This document shows, one piece after another, positions 1 to 8,697 of a DNA stretch of 64,000 nt (position 1 is the first letter of the stretch; every line of letters begins with the position of its first letter). Where the stretch lies: the NCBI GenBank assembly GCA_016790165.1, contig JAEUPL010000004.1:1-64000 (forward strand). The letters run 5' to 3'. Under the pieces are notes generated by a model that saw only the letters and a list, made by a program, of their open reading frames with translations, ran no database searches and was not told where the DNA came from. Position numbers and translations under genes: made by a program. The DNA comes from Burkholderiales bacterium. Lineage in GTDB: Bacteria > Pseudomonadota > Gammaproteobacteria > Burkholderiales > Casimicrobiaceae.

Positions 1-48
1 CAACTTGCGTCCTTCCACGGTCAATCTGGCATTCTTATGGCTGTTCAC
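1..48 (-). CDS. IS481-family transposase, N-terminal fragment (runs off the window)
   Basis: Sixteen codons from a GTG start at 48-46 encode VNSHKNARLTVEGRKL, with no stop before the window edge. The HKNARLT stretch is a hallmark of the N-terminus of IS481 transposases, just before the helix-turn-helix and the DDE integrase core. It would catalyse transposition of the surrounding element. Whether the gene is intact cannot be seen here. Confidence 0.75.
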   Translation of the reverse strand, partial: MNSHKNARLTVEGRKL

Positions 49-134
49 CTGGTTGATTTCCTCTGAGAGTTCTGAAGCGTGCTAACTCCAGTCTCCCAGA
101 ATCTTTCAGGTGAACAACCTATTGAAACATCACA
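1..134 (-). mobile_element. End of an IS481-family insertion sequence (truncated by window start)
   Basis: On the minus strand the terminus reads TGTGATGTTTCAATAGGTTG, starting at 134 and running inward. This closely matches the known IS481 end (TGTGAxGxTTCAATAGGTTGT). The adjoining bases 135-140 are TCTAGA, which fits the NCTAGN target reported for IS481. The start of the transposase gene follows 85 bases further in. Only one end is visible; the rest of the element lies outside the window. The family call rests on the terminal repeat and the transposase N-terminus together. Confidence 0.8.
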
Positions 135-135
135 T

Positions 136-471
136 CTAGACTACCCGCACTGAAATATCAGCCAAGCCTTCAATCATTCCAGTCATCACATCGCCCCGTA
201 CGACTCGCCCGAGGTTTTCTGGTGTGTGATGTCACCGGCCATGGACCTAAGGCTTCAGAGAGCTTGCTGATCCGTTCCGCGGCGCTCCAGATTCTGTAAC
301 TGCGATCTGCACATTGTTTGACGATGCCGTTGACCTGCAACTGGATACGGCCCTTGCTGATGTGCACGTCTGGTCCCGCACGGTGTGTCGGACCCATTGC
401 GGCGGAGCGCTCAAAACGTTTGGCGGTTTCGCGCGGCTTCGCGATCGAATTCGCTGCAGAGATGCGTCAAC
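136..471 (-). pseudogene. Decayed fumarylacetoacetate hydrolase (FAH) family gene, 3' part
   Basis: Pieces of an FAH-family C-terminal half can be read on the minus strand in different frames. One frame gives a run around KPRETAKRFERSAAMGP, then ISKGRIQLQVNGIVKQ and ISKLSEAL. A second frame gives MAGDIT, and a third gives HTPENLGRVVRGDVMTG up to DISVRVV and a TAG stop at 138-136. At least two frameshifts near 230-245, and probably another near 455-470, separate the pieces. No N-terminal half was found upstream. The stop codon lies inside the TCTAGA site next to the IS481 end. Family members hydrolyse C-C bonds in 1,3-dicarbonyl products of aromatic degradation; the ancestral substrate is unknown. 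Confidence 0.7.
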
Positions 472-560
472 GTGCTTCCACGCTCGCGTGCAGTCTCTGC
501 TTTACTTCGTCCTTATGAAGTATCTGGGCTAGGACAACGCGAACAATTCGCTCTGCCAAA

Positions 561-590
561 GAAAACGAAAACGGGCGCCGCAGCGCCCGT
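561..590 (-). terminator. Rho-independent terminator of tctA
   Basis: A perfect 8-bp stem ACGGGCGC/GCGCCCGT (571-578 and 583-590) with a CGCA loop. Read on the minus strand it is followed by TTTTCGTTTTC. It lies 21 bases beyond the tctA stop. Confidence 0.8.
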
Positions 591-610
591 CTCTTCTACC
601 ACTGCTTCGA

Positions 611-2119
611 TCAATCCTCGACGAAGGTCTCGTCCCGCTTCTTGCGGATCGCCGGCATTGCCAGAACGATCAACAGAATTAGCGATAGCACAAGCATGGT
701 CGCACTGATTGGGCGCTCGATAAAGACGCTGGCACTGCCGCGCGACAGCAGCAATGCGCGCCGCAGGTTCTCCTCCATCATGGGACCAAGAATAAACCCA
801 AGAAGCAGCGGTGCAGCCTCGCATTCCAGCTTGGCGAACAGATAGCCGATCACACCGAATACCGCGATGATCCAGATGTCGAACGTCGTATTGTTTACCG
901 TGTAGACACCAATACAACAGAAGACCAGAATCATCGGATACAGCAGACGGTAAGGAATCTTAAGCAACTGGACCCACATGCCGATCAGCGGCAGGTTCAG
1001 GATCACAAGCATCAGATTGCCAACCCACATCGAAGCGATCAGCCCCCAAAACAACTGCGGATTCGCGGTGATTACCTGCGGGCCTGGCTGAATGTTGTGG
1101 ATCGTCATCGCTCCTACCATGAGAGCCATGACTGCATTGGGTGGAATGCCAAGTGTCAACAACGGGATAAACGAAGTCTGCGCGCCCGCGTTGTTCGCAG
1201 ACTCCGGCGCGGCGACGCCCCTGATGTTTCCCTTGCCGAACGGGGGTTCCGCCTTTGGGCCTGCAAGTTTCTTCTCCATCGAGTACGCGGAGAACGATGC
1301 AAGCAGCGCGCCGCCACCCGGCAGGATACCAAGCAGTGAACCAAGCAAGGTACCGCGTGTGATGGCGCCGGCCGATTCCTTAAGATCCTGGCCCGTCGGA
1401 AGCAGTTTGCCCACCTTGGCCGTAAAAATTTCGCGTGCTTCACCTTTTTCAAGATTGATCAAAATTTCGCCAATCCCGAAAATGCCCATCGCCACGGCGA
1501 CGAAACCAATACCATCGGTCAATTCGGGGGTGTCAAAACTGTAGCGCGCCACGCCGGAGTTGACATCCGTGCCGACCAAGCCAAGGACGATTCCGAGTAC
1601 GATCATCGCGATTGCTTTGATCACCGAGCCGTGCGCCAGCACGACAGCAGCGATCAGGCCTAGCACCATCAGCGAAAAGTAGTCTGCCGGACCAAACTTC
1701 AAAGCGGCTTCAGACAGCGGGGGAGCGAACGCAGCGACAAGCAACGTCGAAAACGAGCCGGCGATGAATGAACCGATCGCCGCCATTCCGAGCGCGGCGC
1801 CTGCGCGGCCTTTCCGTGCCATCTGGTAGCCGTCGAGTGCTGTCACCACCGATGACGATTCCCCGGGCAGGTTGACGAGAATCGCCGTGGTCGAACCACC
1901 ATACTGGGCGCCGTAGTAGATACCCGCCAGCATGATCAGCGCCGACACCGGGGGCAGCGCATAGGTGGTGGGCAGCAGCATTGCGATCGTCGCGACGGGA
2001 CCGATGCCTGGCAGCACGCCGATGAGTGTGCCCAGAAGGCAACCCACGAGCGCGTACATGATGTTGGTCAGTGTGAGGGCGACACCGAATCCGAGCGATA
2101 GATTATTCAGCAGATCCAC
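611..2119 (-). CDS. tctA: Tripartite tricarboxylate transporter large permease, TctA family
   Basis: This 502-residue, strongly hydrophobic protein is the large membrane subunit of a TTT-type secondary transporter, which imports citrate-like or other organic acids delivered by a periplasmic TctC protein. The family motif GTLIGVLPGIGP is at residues 30-41 and YYGAQYGGSTTAILVNLPGE at 68-87; about a dozen membrane segments follow. The GTG start has a GAGGA ribosome site 7 bases upstream. tctB ends 9 bases before it, so the two form an operon. No TctC binding-protein gene is adjacent, so the substrate cannot be inferred. Confidence 0.93.
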   Translation of the reverse strand: MDLLNNLSLGFGVALTLTNIMYALVGCLLGTLIGVLPGIGPVATIAMLLPTTYALPPVSALIMLAGIYYGAQYGGSTTAILVNLPGESSSVVTALDGYQMARKGRAGAALGMAAIGSFIAGSFSTLLVAAFAPPLSEAALKFGPADYFSLMVLGLIAAVVLAHGSVIKAIAMIVLGIVLGLVGTDVNSGVARYSFDTPELTDGIGFVAVAMGIFGIGEILINLEKGEAREIFTAKVGKLLPTGQDLKESAGAITRGTLLGSLLGILPGGGALLASFSAYSMEKKLAGPKAEPPFGKGNIRGVAAPESANNAGAQTSFIPLLTLGIPPNAVMALMVGAMTIHNIQPGPQVITANPQLFWGLIASMWVGNLMLVILNLPLIGMWVQLLKIPYRLLYPMILVFCCIGVYTVNNTTFDIWIIAVFGVIGYLFAKLECEAAPLLLGFILGPMMEENLRRALLLSRGSASVFIERPISATMLVLSLILLIVLAMPAIRKKRDETFVED

Positions 2120-2128
2120 GGTGAATCC

Positions 2129-2590
2129 TCAGCTCCAGGGGAACAACTTCATTTGGAGCCTGAGCCCCCAAATAAAGACTGCAGCGCAGAAAAGGCACAT
2201 GATGACTGCGATCATTGCCAGCTCGCGATAAACCTTGTCATGCGCGGCGTAGCCGGACAGAGCGATCAGGACAATGATCGCGGCGATCATGCCCAGGCTT
2301 GGGAGGGCGAAACCGAATAGCAGTACAGCCAGTGTGACAAGAACCACCGGCGTCCAGGTCCAGCCGATGCCGGCAGTGGCGGCCCACTGCGCCTGATTTT
2401 TCAGGCCGATGCCGGCGATGATCACGCCGAGCGCAGCCATGATGCCGCCAAGAATGCGCGGAAAGTAGCCAGGGCCCATGCGCGCTGCGGTGCCCATTTG
2501 GTAGTTGTATGCCCCGACAAAGAACACGACGCCGATGACGATGAACATCAGTCCGGCGAGCAGGTCTTTGTTTTTGAGAAACCCGTTCAC
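2129..2590 (-). CDS. tctB: Tripartite tricarboxylate transporter small permease, TctB family
   Basis: A protein of 153 residues with four predicted membrane segments, the small membrane subunit partnering TctA. The opening, with KDLLAGLMFIVIGVVFF followed by ARMGPGYFPRILG, is typical of TctB. The reading frame is open further upstream, but the GTG at 2590 is preferred because GGAGGAGG lies 6 bases before it and the extra upstream residues are low-complexity and overlap a terminator. It is the first gene of the tctBA unit. Confidence 0.88.
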   Translation of the reverse strand: MNGFLKNKDLLAGLMFIVIGVVFFVGAYNYQMGTAARMGPGYFPRILGGIMAALGVIIAGIGLKNQAQWAATAGIGWTWTPVVLVTLAVLLFGFALPSLGMIAAIIVLIALSGYAAHDKVYRELAMIAVIMCLFCAAVFIWGLRLQMKLFPWS

Positions 2591-2734
2591 GAGTCGCCTC
2601 CTCCAGATAGTAGTGACTCGTGGATTATGTGCACGCAGTCTGTCGCTTGCCTGTCCTCGGCCGCTGGTTCGCCTATCGCGTTTGCGATGCGAACTGCGTC
2701 GCATCGCATTGGGAAGTTGCGACTGCTTCACGGC

Positions 2735-2764
2735 AAAAAAAATGGCCGCAGGCGCGGCCATTTT
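2735..2764 (-). terminator. Rho-independent terminator of the parvulin gene
   Basis: An 11-bp perfect stem (2739-2749 with 2754-2764) around an AGGC loop. On the minus strand it runs into a tract of eight T. It sits 20 bases beyond the stop of the ppiC-like gene and separates it from tctBA. Confidence 0.9.
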
Positions 2765-2784
2765 GACGAACTCGAGACGGTTCC

Positions 2785-3609
2785 TTACTGGATACCCGCC
2801 TTAGCCCGCAGTTCCGTCAAGTGGCGTTCGACCACCTGACCCTGCAGTCGCTGAGCGAGTTGCGGCTTGACTTCGTCCAGTGCCGGAACCTTCGCATCGC
2901 GCACGTCATCGAGCTGGATGATGTGGAAGCCAAAAGGGCTTTGCACCGGTGTTGGCGTGAATTTGCCCTTTTGCAGCGCGACCATCGCGTCGGCAAACGG
3001 CTTCACGTAGTTGGACGGGACCGCCCAGTCCAGATCACCGCCATTTTCTTTCGAGCCGGTGTCCTTGGAGCTGGCCTTTGCCAGTTCTTCGAATTTGCCG
3101 CCTGATTGCAGTTGCTTGATGATCGCCTCAGCGTCTTCCTTCTTTTCGACGAGGATGTGGCGTGCCCGGTATTCCTTGTCTCCCAGGCCGGCCTTGATCT
3201 TCTCGTATTCAGCCTTCAGCGCGTCGTCAGATACTTGATTGCTGTTCAGATACTCGCCAATGTAGGCGCGAATCAGCACGGACTCCGAAGCAACCTGCAT
3301 CTGGATTTTCATGCTGCTGTCGCGATCCATGCCCTTGGCCTTCGCCGCACGCACGAACAGCTCGCGATTGATCAGTTCGTCGCGCAGTGCAGCGCGCAGC
3401 TCCGGGCTATCAGGCTGGCCTTGCGCAAGCCGCTCCTTAAGGATGAGGTCAAGCTGGCTTTGCGATACCAGATCGCTGCCCGGGCTTCTCGCCGCAGCAG
3501 GCGCCGCGGCGGGGGCTGCCGCTGGCTTCTTGGCTGGCGTCTGGGCGATGGCAGTCGAGCCAATCACTGCGAGCAGAAGGGTCGCGGCGAGAGTGTGACG
3601 GTAAATCAT
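2785..3609 (-). CDS. Secreted PpiC-type (parvulin) peptidyl-prolyl isomerase
   Basis: The 274-residue product has a signal peptide (residues 1-22, ending AIAQ), an Ala/Pro-rich linker to about residue 43, a SurA/PrsA-like helical N-domain and a parvulin domain at about 145-240 with YRARHILVEKKEDA and GGDLDWAVPSNYVKPF. It should act in the periplasm as a cis-trans prolyl isomerase and chaperone for outer-membrane or secreted proteins. The ATG at 3609 follows AGGAACG; an upstream in-frame extension would lack a signal peptide. Its own terminator follows. It is shorter than SurA, with only one parvulin domain. Confidence 0.9.
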   Translation of the reverse strand: MIYRHTLAATLLLAVIGSTAIAQTPAKKPAAAPAAAPAAARSPGSDLVSQSQLDLILKERLAQGQPDSPELRAALRDELINRELFVRAAKAKGMDRDSSMKIQMQVASESVLIRAYIGEYLNSNQVSDDALKAEYEKIKAGLGDKEYRARHILVEKKEDAEAIIKQLQSGGKFEELAKASSKDTGSKENGGDLDWAVPSNYVKPFADAMVALQKGKFTPTPVQSPFGFHIIQLDDVRDAKVPALDEVKPQLAQRLQGQVVERHLTELRAKAGIQ

Positions 3610-3702
3610 CAAACGTTCCTGTGGTTGATTGTGATGGTGACAAAGGTTGATGCGGCGTCGCCACAAAACGGCTATTTTGTCGCAACAACGCCAAGTGTTG
3701 GG

Positions 3703-4005
3703 TTATGCCGCGCTGGCGGGCGACGGTGGCGCGGCAGCGCGGGCCAGTTCCTCGGGCGTTTTAAGCGTCAGTGAGAGAGCGTGAAGGCGATCTGGCATCA
3801 AATCGGAGACCAGTCGGTAGACCGCCTGATGGCGAGCCACTGCAGAAAGTCCCGAAAATGCATTGGACACGATTTTCGCCGATAAGTGCCCACCGCCCGA
3901 ATTTCCTGCGTGACCGGCGTGTTTCGCGGAATCGTCGGTCACGTCGACGGCAACAGGTGCCAGCGGCGCCAGTCGCTCGATCAGCAGCGCAGTCAGTTCA
4001 CTCAT
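3703..4005 (-). CDS. bolA: BolA family protein
   Basis: A 100-residue protein matching the BolA/IbaG fold, with SGGGHLSAKIVSNAFSG and the RHQAVYRLVSDLM helix. BolA proteins work with monothiol glutaredoxins in Fe-S cluster trafficking and influence cell shape and transcription. The C-terminal tail is Ala/Pro-rich. It lies 21 bases downstream of yciB and is probably co-transcribed with it. Confidence 0.9.
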   Translation of the reverse strand: MSELTALLIERLAPLAPVAVDVTDDSAKHAGHAGNSGGGHLSAKIVSNAFSGLSAVARHQAVYRLVSDLMPDRLHALSLTLKTPEELARAAAPPSPASAA

Positions 4006-4026
4006 TGCGGTTTGCCAGTGCGGCCG

Positions 4027-4599
4027 TCACGCCCGATCACCGCCCGTAGAGGCGTCGTCGGTCCGTTCCGATTCATTCATGTACCTGGCGAGTGCGATCA
4101 CATTGGCGATCGTAAACGCGAAAAATATCCCCATGGCCCACCAGACCTTGAAATTGACCCAGGTGTCGAGGCTGTATTGCGTGGCAACGTAGCCGTTAAG
4201 CGCGGCCATGAAGGCGAAAAAGACGATCCACGCCCACGTAATTCGGCTCCAGACCGCGTCCGGTGCCTGAATTTGCGCCTGCTGAAACAGTACGCGAATC
4301 CAGTCGCGGCGCAGAACCAGCTTGCCGAACAGGAGCGTCAGGCCAAACGCAGCGTACAGCGCCGTCGGTTTCCACTTAATGAAGGTTTCGTCGTGCAAAA
4401 GTAAAGTTGCGCCGCCAAAGATGACAATGATTCCCAACGACAGCCACTGCATGGTGCTAACTTTGCGCGTCGCAAACCAGGCGTACGCAATGGCCAGCAC
4501 TGAGGCAATGATCGCGACTCCGGTCGCGAGGTAGATGTCTTTGAACTTGTACGCAGCGAAGAACAGAATGATCGGCGCGTATTCGAGGATGAACTGCAT
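4027..4599 (-). CDS. yciB: Inner-membrane septation protein A (YciB/IspZ family)
   Basis: A 190-residue protein with about five membrane segments. The N-terminus MQFILEYAPIILFFAAYK and the stretch KPTALYAAFGLTLLFGK are characteristic of YciB/IspZ, an inner-membrane protein affecting envelope synthesis and cell division. The ATG at 4599 is chosen because the family begins at this point; the in-frame extension upstream is not membrane-like. bolA follows, as in many betaproteobacteria. Confidence 0.92.
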   Translation of the reverse strand: MQFILEYAPIILFFAAYKFKDIYLATGVAIIASVLAIAYAWFATRKVSTMQWLSLGIIVIFGGATLLLHDETFIKWKPTALYAAFGLTLLFGKLVLRRDWIRVLFQQAQIQAPDAVWSRITWAWIVFFAFMAALNGYVATQYSLDTWVNFKVWWAMGIFFAFTIANVIALARYMNESERTDDASTGGDRA

Positions 4600-4707
4600 G
4601 GCTGCGGATTGTATGCAGTCGCCACAGCTAGGCGGGCTGCCGAATTTCGGGCACAACGGGTCGGGAATTGTATTGCGCACAACCGGGGTGGGCAGAAACG
4701 CGGGCTC

Positions 4708-5268
4708 CTAGACGCCCCATCGCCGTGCAAGCCGCGAAAAATCGAAGGTGGGGCCGGGATCGACTTTGCGTCCGGCAGCAATTTCGCTGTGGGTAGTGAC
4801 AGCCCGGATCGGATATCGGCTGCTGATAGCCGCTAGCAGCGCGTCAAGTGCAGCGTACTGCTCCGCTTCAAAAGGCTGCACTGCATCCCCTTCGATCTCA
4901 ATGCCGATGGAGTAATCGTTGCAAGCGTGCCTTCCCCGCCAGCACGAAACGCCGGCCTGCCACGCGCGATCGTCGCAACTGACGAACTGCTGCATTGATC
5001 CGTCGCGGCGCAGAAAGAAATGTGCCGACACTCTCAGGTTCGCGATCGCTTCCAGTTCGGCGTTACCCTGCGGGTCCAATCTGTTTTCAAAGAATGCCGT
5101 CACCTCATCGCCGCCGAACACGCCTGGCGGCAAGCTGATGTGGTGAAGCACAACGAGGTCGACAGCACATTCCGGCGGTCTCGCGTTGGCATTGGTGCTC
5201 AAACGACGCTCAGCGCCTGACCACCAGCCGTCCCGCCATACGAATGTGTTTGCGCATGCCTCGCCCAC
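4708..5268 (-). CDS. ampD: 1,6-anhydro-N-acetylmuramyl-L-alanine amidase AmpD
   Basis: A 186-residue amidase_2 domain enzyme that removes the peptide from anhydro-muropeptides during cell-wall recycling in the cytoplasm. Zinc ligands are visible as His42/His43, His160 and Asp170, and the catalytic Lys168 sits in GRKVDPGP. In many bacteria AmpD loss raises AmpR-controlled beta-lactamase; no ampC is seen here, but a class D enzyme is encoded at 23 kb. Its start overlaps the pilR stop by one base. Confidence 0.94.
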   Translation of the reverse strand: MGEACANTFVWRDGWWSGAERRLSTNANARPPECAVDLVVLHHISLPPGVFGGDEVTAFFENRLDPQGNAELEAIANLRVSAHFFLRRDGSMQQFVSCDDRAWQAGVSCWRGRHACNDYSIGIEIEGDAVQPFEAEQYAALDALLAAISSRYPIRAVTTHSEIAAGRKVDPGPTFDFSRLARRWGV

Positions 5269-6740
5269 TACAGATCCCCCGCTTCGAGGCCGAGTCGCTC
5301 GAGCCGATAGCGCATCGAGCGAAAGGTGATGCCGAGCAGTTTCGCGGCCTGAGTCCGGTTGCCGCGTGTTTGTGCCAGAGCGAGTTCAATGGTCTCCCGC
5401 TCGCAACGGTCGAGAAAGTCCTGCAACGGCACGCGCCCGGCCAGCCCGCCGGCGGGCGCAGGTGAGGCCGTTGCCGCGGCTTGGGTCACGGGATTGTCAT
5501 CAACCGTGAGGCGCAGATCACTGGCGTCGATGTGCCCTGGGTCGTCCGCAAGAGCGAGCGCGCGCTCGAGCACGTTTTCCAGTTCGCGTACGTTCCCCGG
5601 GAAACTGTAGCTTTGTAGCGCCTTGACGGCACCGACCGTGAGTGCCACGTCAGCGCTGCCAGATATTCGGTCCAGCACGCGGGCGGCAATGGCTGGAATG
5701 TCGGGAGCCAAGTCGCGCAGCGCAGGCATGTCGACCTGCAGAACATTAAGGCGATAGAACAAATCCTGTCGGAACTGGCCGGATTGCACCAGCGCCGTCA
5801 AGTCCTTGTGCGTGGCGCTCACGATTCGGACGTCGATGGCTTCTTCAGCCGTCGCCCCCACTTTTCGCACCCTACGCTCCTGGATTGCACGCAGCAATTT
5901 CACCTGCAGCGCCAGGGGCAGGTCCGCCACTTCGTCCAGAAACAGCGTGCCGCCCGATGCGGCCTGGAAAAAACCATCGCGGTCGCCGTCGGCCCCGGTG
6001 AACGCACCTTTGCGATAACCGAAAAACTCACTTTCCATGAGATTTTCCGGGATCGCACCACAGTTCACCGCCACGAACGGGCCGTCACTACGCGGCCCGC
6101 CGGCGTGCAGAATGCGAGCCGCGAGCTCCTTGCCCGTTCCGGATTCGCCGTGAATGTGCACTGGCGTTACCGTTCGCGCGAGTTTCCCGAGTAACGTGCG
6201 CAGCGCCACGATCGTCGGCGAGTCGCCGATGAGTTCTGGCTCCGCCAAGGTCGGCCCCGACCTGCGCCGCGTGCTGGACTGGACGGCGCTACGATCATCT
6301 GCCCCCGCATCGCGTTCACCACCGATGGCCCGCTCGCTGTGCCGCTCGGGCACCCGGATTGCTGATTTGACGAGTGTGCGCAACTGATCGAGCGAGACCG
6401 GCTTGGCAAGGTAATCGAATGCCCCTGCCTTCAGGGCAGCCACCGCATTCTCGGCGTTACCGAACGCCGTAATGACTGCGCACGGCATATCGAGGCCGCG
6501 TTCATTCACCGCAGCGAGTACATCGAGCCCGGTGCCATCTCCCAGCTGCATGTCGGTCAGGCACAGACTGAATCGTTGCTTGTCCATGGCGGCGATTGCC
6601 GTTGCCAGCGAATCCGCCGTCACCACTTCGAGCCCCAGTTTGGTCAGAGTCAACTGCATGAGCAACAGCAGGTCGGGCTCGTCATCGACGACCAGAACGC
6701 TAGGGTGGAGTTCGAGACGTTTGGCCATGGGGAAATTCAA
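5268..6740 (-). CDS. pilR: Sigma-54-dependent response regulator, PilR-like
   Basis: A 490-residue NtrC-type regulator. It has a receiver domain with phosphoacceptor Asp63 and Lys113, an AAA+ domain with Walker A GESGTGKE (198-205) and the sigma-54 contact loop GAFTGA (245-250), and a Fis-type helix-turn-helix at about 455-485. With the PilS-like kinase encoded just upstream it should activate sigma-54 promoters, classically pilA for type IV pili. No pilin gene is in the window. The PilR name rests on the pairing with the six-helix kinase and on gene order. Confidence 0.85.
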   Translation of the reverse strand: MNFPMAKRLELHPSVLVVDDEPDLLLLMQLTLTKLGLEVVTADSLATAIAAMDKQRFSLCLTDMQLGDGTGLDVLAAVNERGLDMPCAVITAFGNAENAVAALKAGAFDYLAKPVSLDQLRTLVKSAIRVPERHSERAIGGERDAGADDRSAVQSSTRRRSGPTLAEPELIGDSPTIVALRTLLGKLARTVTPVHIHGESGTGKELAARILHAGGPRSDGPFVAVNCGAIPENLMESEFFGYRKGAFTGADGDRDGFFQAASGGTLFLDEVADLPLALQVKLLRAIQERRVRKVGATAEEAIDVRIVSATHKDLTALVQSGQFRQDLFYRLNVLQVDMPALRDLAPDIPAIAARVLDRISGSADVALTVGAVKALQSYSFPGNVRELENVLERALALADDPGHIDASDLRLTVDDNPVTQAAATASPAPAGGLAGRVPLQDFLDRCERETIELALAQTRGNRTQAAKLLGITFRSMRYRLERLGLEAGDL

Positions 6741-6776
6741 CGACCGCGCGAGCGGACTGAGGCTCCGTGGTCGGCG

Positions 6777-8423
6777 TTAGTGAGTGGGTGTTAGTGGCAA
6801 TTCCAGCACAAAGCGCGCCCCGACGGACGACGTCCCGACGCGCACGCTGCCACCGTTGGCCAGTGCCAGCTCGCGGACCAGAAACAGGCCAAGTCCCGTG
6901 CTGCCGCTTGCGCTAAAGAAGGGTTCAAATATCCGGTCAGCCACATTAGGGTCGACGCCGGAACCGTCATCGACGACATGGATCAATGCCCGCTGCATCT
7001 CGTCGTGCTGTTCGACGCTGATCTTGACGCTGGCGTGACGTTTGCGCGAATGGCGCCAGGCGTTGGCCACCAGATTGGTGAGCATCTCATCAAGGTGGCT
7101 GCGGTCGGCGAATACCGAGGCGCCGGGACTCACGACCGTCTGGAACGCGTCCGCCGGAGCCGGGAGGGTGTTGCAGAGTTCGGCAACGAGTTCGTGTAGA
7201 AATGGTGCCAGTTCAATGACCGTGGGAGAGCCGCGATCACGCCGACCGAGTAGCGACACGTCGCGTACGATCCGATCAATCCGGCCGACGTTCTTGTCGA
7301 TCATTGCCACCAGGGTCTGGGTCTGTGGGCGGTCGGCGACCTCCTCGCCCACTAGTTGCGCTGCCTGCCTGATGGCGGAAAGGGGGTTGCGTATTTCATG
7401 CGCAATGCTCGCCGACAGACGCCCGAGCGCAGCGAGCTTGATTTGTTGTGCCTGACCTTCCGCCGCTTCTACATCCTCGAGAAAGATCAAGGTGCCCGCA
7501 TGAGTGTGCAGGTCCACGGGCATCATGCGCAAGGCCAGCCGGCGAGCTCCGTCGGGTGAACGGATGGGCGAGCTCTCAACGGTGAATCCGGCGCGCGTAT
7601 GTGCAGCCCATCGCGCATGCAGCTCCGGCGAGAGCTCGGTGAGTTCCTGATGCGGGAGCATGGCCGCCTCGTCGCCGCCAAGCCAGCGCGCTGCTTGCGG
7701 GTTGGCCATCAGCACCCGCCCGGTCGGATCGACCGCGAGTACGCCGTCTTCGAGTTCGCTGATGACCACCTGATTGATATGCGCAAGTCGCCGCAAGTCG
7801 ACGCCACGAGACTGCGCCACTTGTTCGCTTTCCTCGGCGCTCCGACCAAGGAGCAAACCCAGCGATGCAAGAAGAAAGTACCCAATTCCGAGCAAGCCCG
7901 CCTGCGTAACCGCCTGAACGGTGCCGCTGCGCAGGGTGGCCTCGGCGATCAGCACCGCGAGGCTTGCCACAGCGGCATGCGCGATGGCCGTGCGGTTGCG
8001 CAAAAACCAGCCGTGCGCCGCCAGAATTGGAAAGAGAAAGGTGGCAAGCTCGACGCCAGCGCTTCGACCGTCGAAGAACAGCCCGCAGATCAGCAACAAA
8101 TCGATGGCCAGCTGCGCGAGCAACAAACCGGCGAGGCCTCCGCTGAAGCGTCCGAGCAGCGGAACACTCAGCAGCGCCCACACTGCGTAAGCGCCAGCGG
8201 CTGCGTACCCGAATGAGCCGAGGTGCAGTGCACCGTTCGCGATGGCAACGGCGGCGGCTACGACACAGCGGTAGAGCGCCAGCAGACGCAGCACGCGCAG
8301 CGGAGTCCCGATCAACGCGGTCCGGTCACCAACGATCCAGGCCGTCGCCCGCGAGAGCACGCCGCGCTGTCCAGCGCCAGCCGAAGTCAATGCGTCAACG
8401 CTGATGGGCACAGTGCGGGTCAC
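6777..8423 (-). CDS. pilS: Membrane sensor histidine kinase, PilS-like
   Basis: A 548-residue kinase with about six membrane helices (residues 45-195), a PAS domain at about 210-320, an H-box with phosphorylated His342 (SIAHEIRNPLSAI) and an HATPase domain with DDGSGVD and GSTGLGLFLV. The arrangement matches PilS, which senses pilin in the inner membrane and phosphorylates PilR. The first 28 bases overlap the 3' end of the PP0621-like gene. The pilR gene follows after 36 bases. Confidence 0.87.
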   Translation of the reverse strand: MTRTVPISVDALTSAGAGQRGVLSRATAWIVGDRTALIGTPLRVLRLLALYRCVVAAAVAIANGALHLGSFGYAAAGAYAVWALLSVPLLGRFSGGLAGLLLAQLAIDLLLICGLFFDGRSAGVELATFLFPILAAHGWFLRNRTAIAHAAVASLAVLIAEATLRSGTVQAVTQAGLLGIGYFLLASLGLLLGRSAEESEQVAQSRGVDLRRLAHINQVVISELEDGVLAVDPTGRVLMANPQAARWLGGDEAAMLPHQELTELSPELHARWAAHTRAGFTVESSPIRSPDGARRLALRMMPVDLHTHAGTLIFLEDVEAAEGQAQQIKLAALGRLSASIAHEIRNPLSAIRQAAQLVGEEVADRPQTQTLVAMIDKNVGRIDRIVRDVSLLGRRDRGSPTVIELAPFLHELVAELCNTLPAPADAFQTVVSPGASVFADRSHLDEMLTNLVANAWRHSRKRHASVKISVEQHDEMQRALIHVVDDGSGVDPNVADRIFEPFFSASGSTGLGLFLVRELALANGGSVRVGTSSVGARFVLELPLTPTH

Positions 8424-8631
8424 CGCAGCCGAAGCCGCGCTCCGTCATGATCGCGCTCGACTTCGGCAGATAGACGCCGCATTGACCGCAACGCACCATG
8501 GGTTCGTCAGCGGGCTTGCGTGCGCGGGTTTGCTGCTCCTGTTTCTCCCGGCGAGCTTGCCAGACCGAAACGAGCCGGAGCGCCAGTAGTACCAGGAAGA
8601 ACACAACAATCCAGAAGATGACTTTGCCCAC
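8395..8631 (-). CDS. Small membrane protein with zinc-ribbon-like tail, PP0621 family
   Basis: A 78-residue protein with one N-terminal membrane helix (GKVIFWIVVFFLVLLALRL), a charged linker and a Cys-rich end containing MVRCGQCGVYLPKSSA and GCGDPHC. The cysteine spacing suggests a small metal site. The family regularly precedes pilS in Burkholderiales, but no function is established. The GTG start at 8631 (GAGG upstream) is preferred over a longer in-frame extension that would read through a repeated element. Confidence 0.8.
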   Translation of the reverse strand: MGKVIFWIVVFFLVLLALRLVSVWQARREKQEQQTRARKPADEPMVRCGQCGVYLPKSSAIMTERGFGCGDPHCAHQR

Positions 8632-8672
8632 GTGCCTCGAAACTGTGAACTGGAAGTAGACTTCGGACGAGT

Positions 8673-8697
8673 CTAGCAGGCTGCTGAAATACTTGCG
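8673..8697 (+). repeat. Single end of the MITE-like element found complete at 23.8 kb
   Basis: These 25 bases begin CTAGCAGGCTGCTGAAAT and match one end of the 169-bp element at 23843-24011. The next 50 bases also show patchy similarity to its interior (CAGACGGGTGCGGGGCA here, CAGATCGGGCGCAGGGCA there). The other end is missing, so this is probably a decayed copy. Confidence 0.75.
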
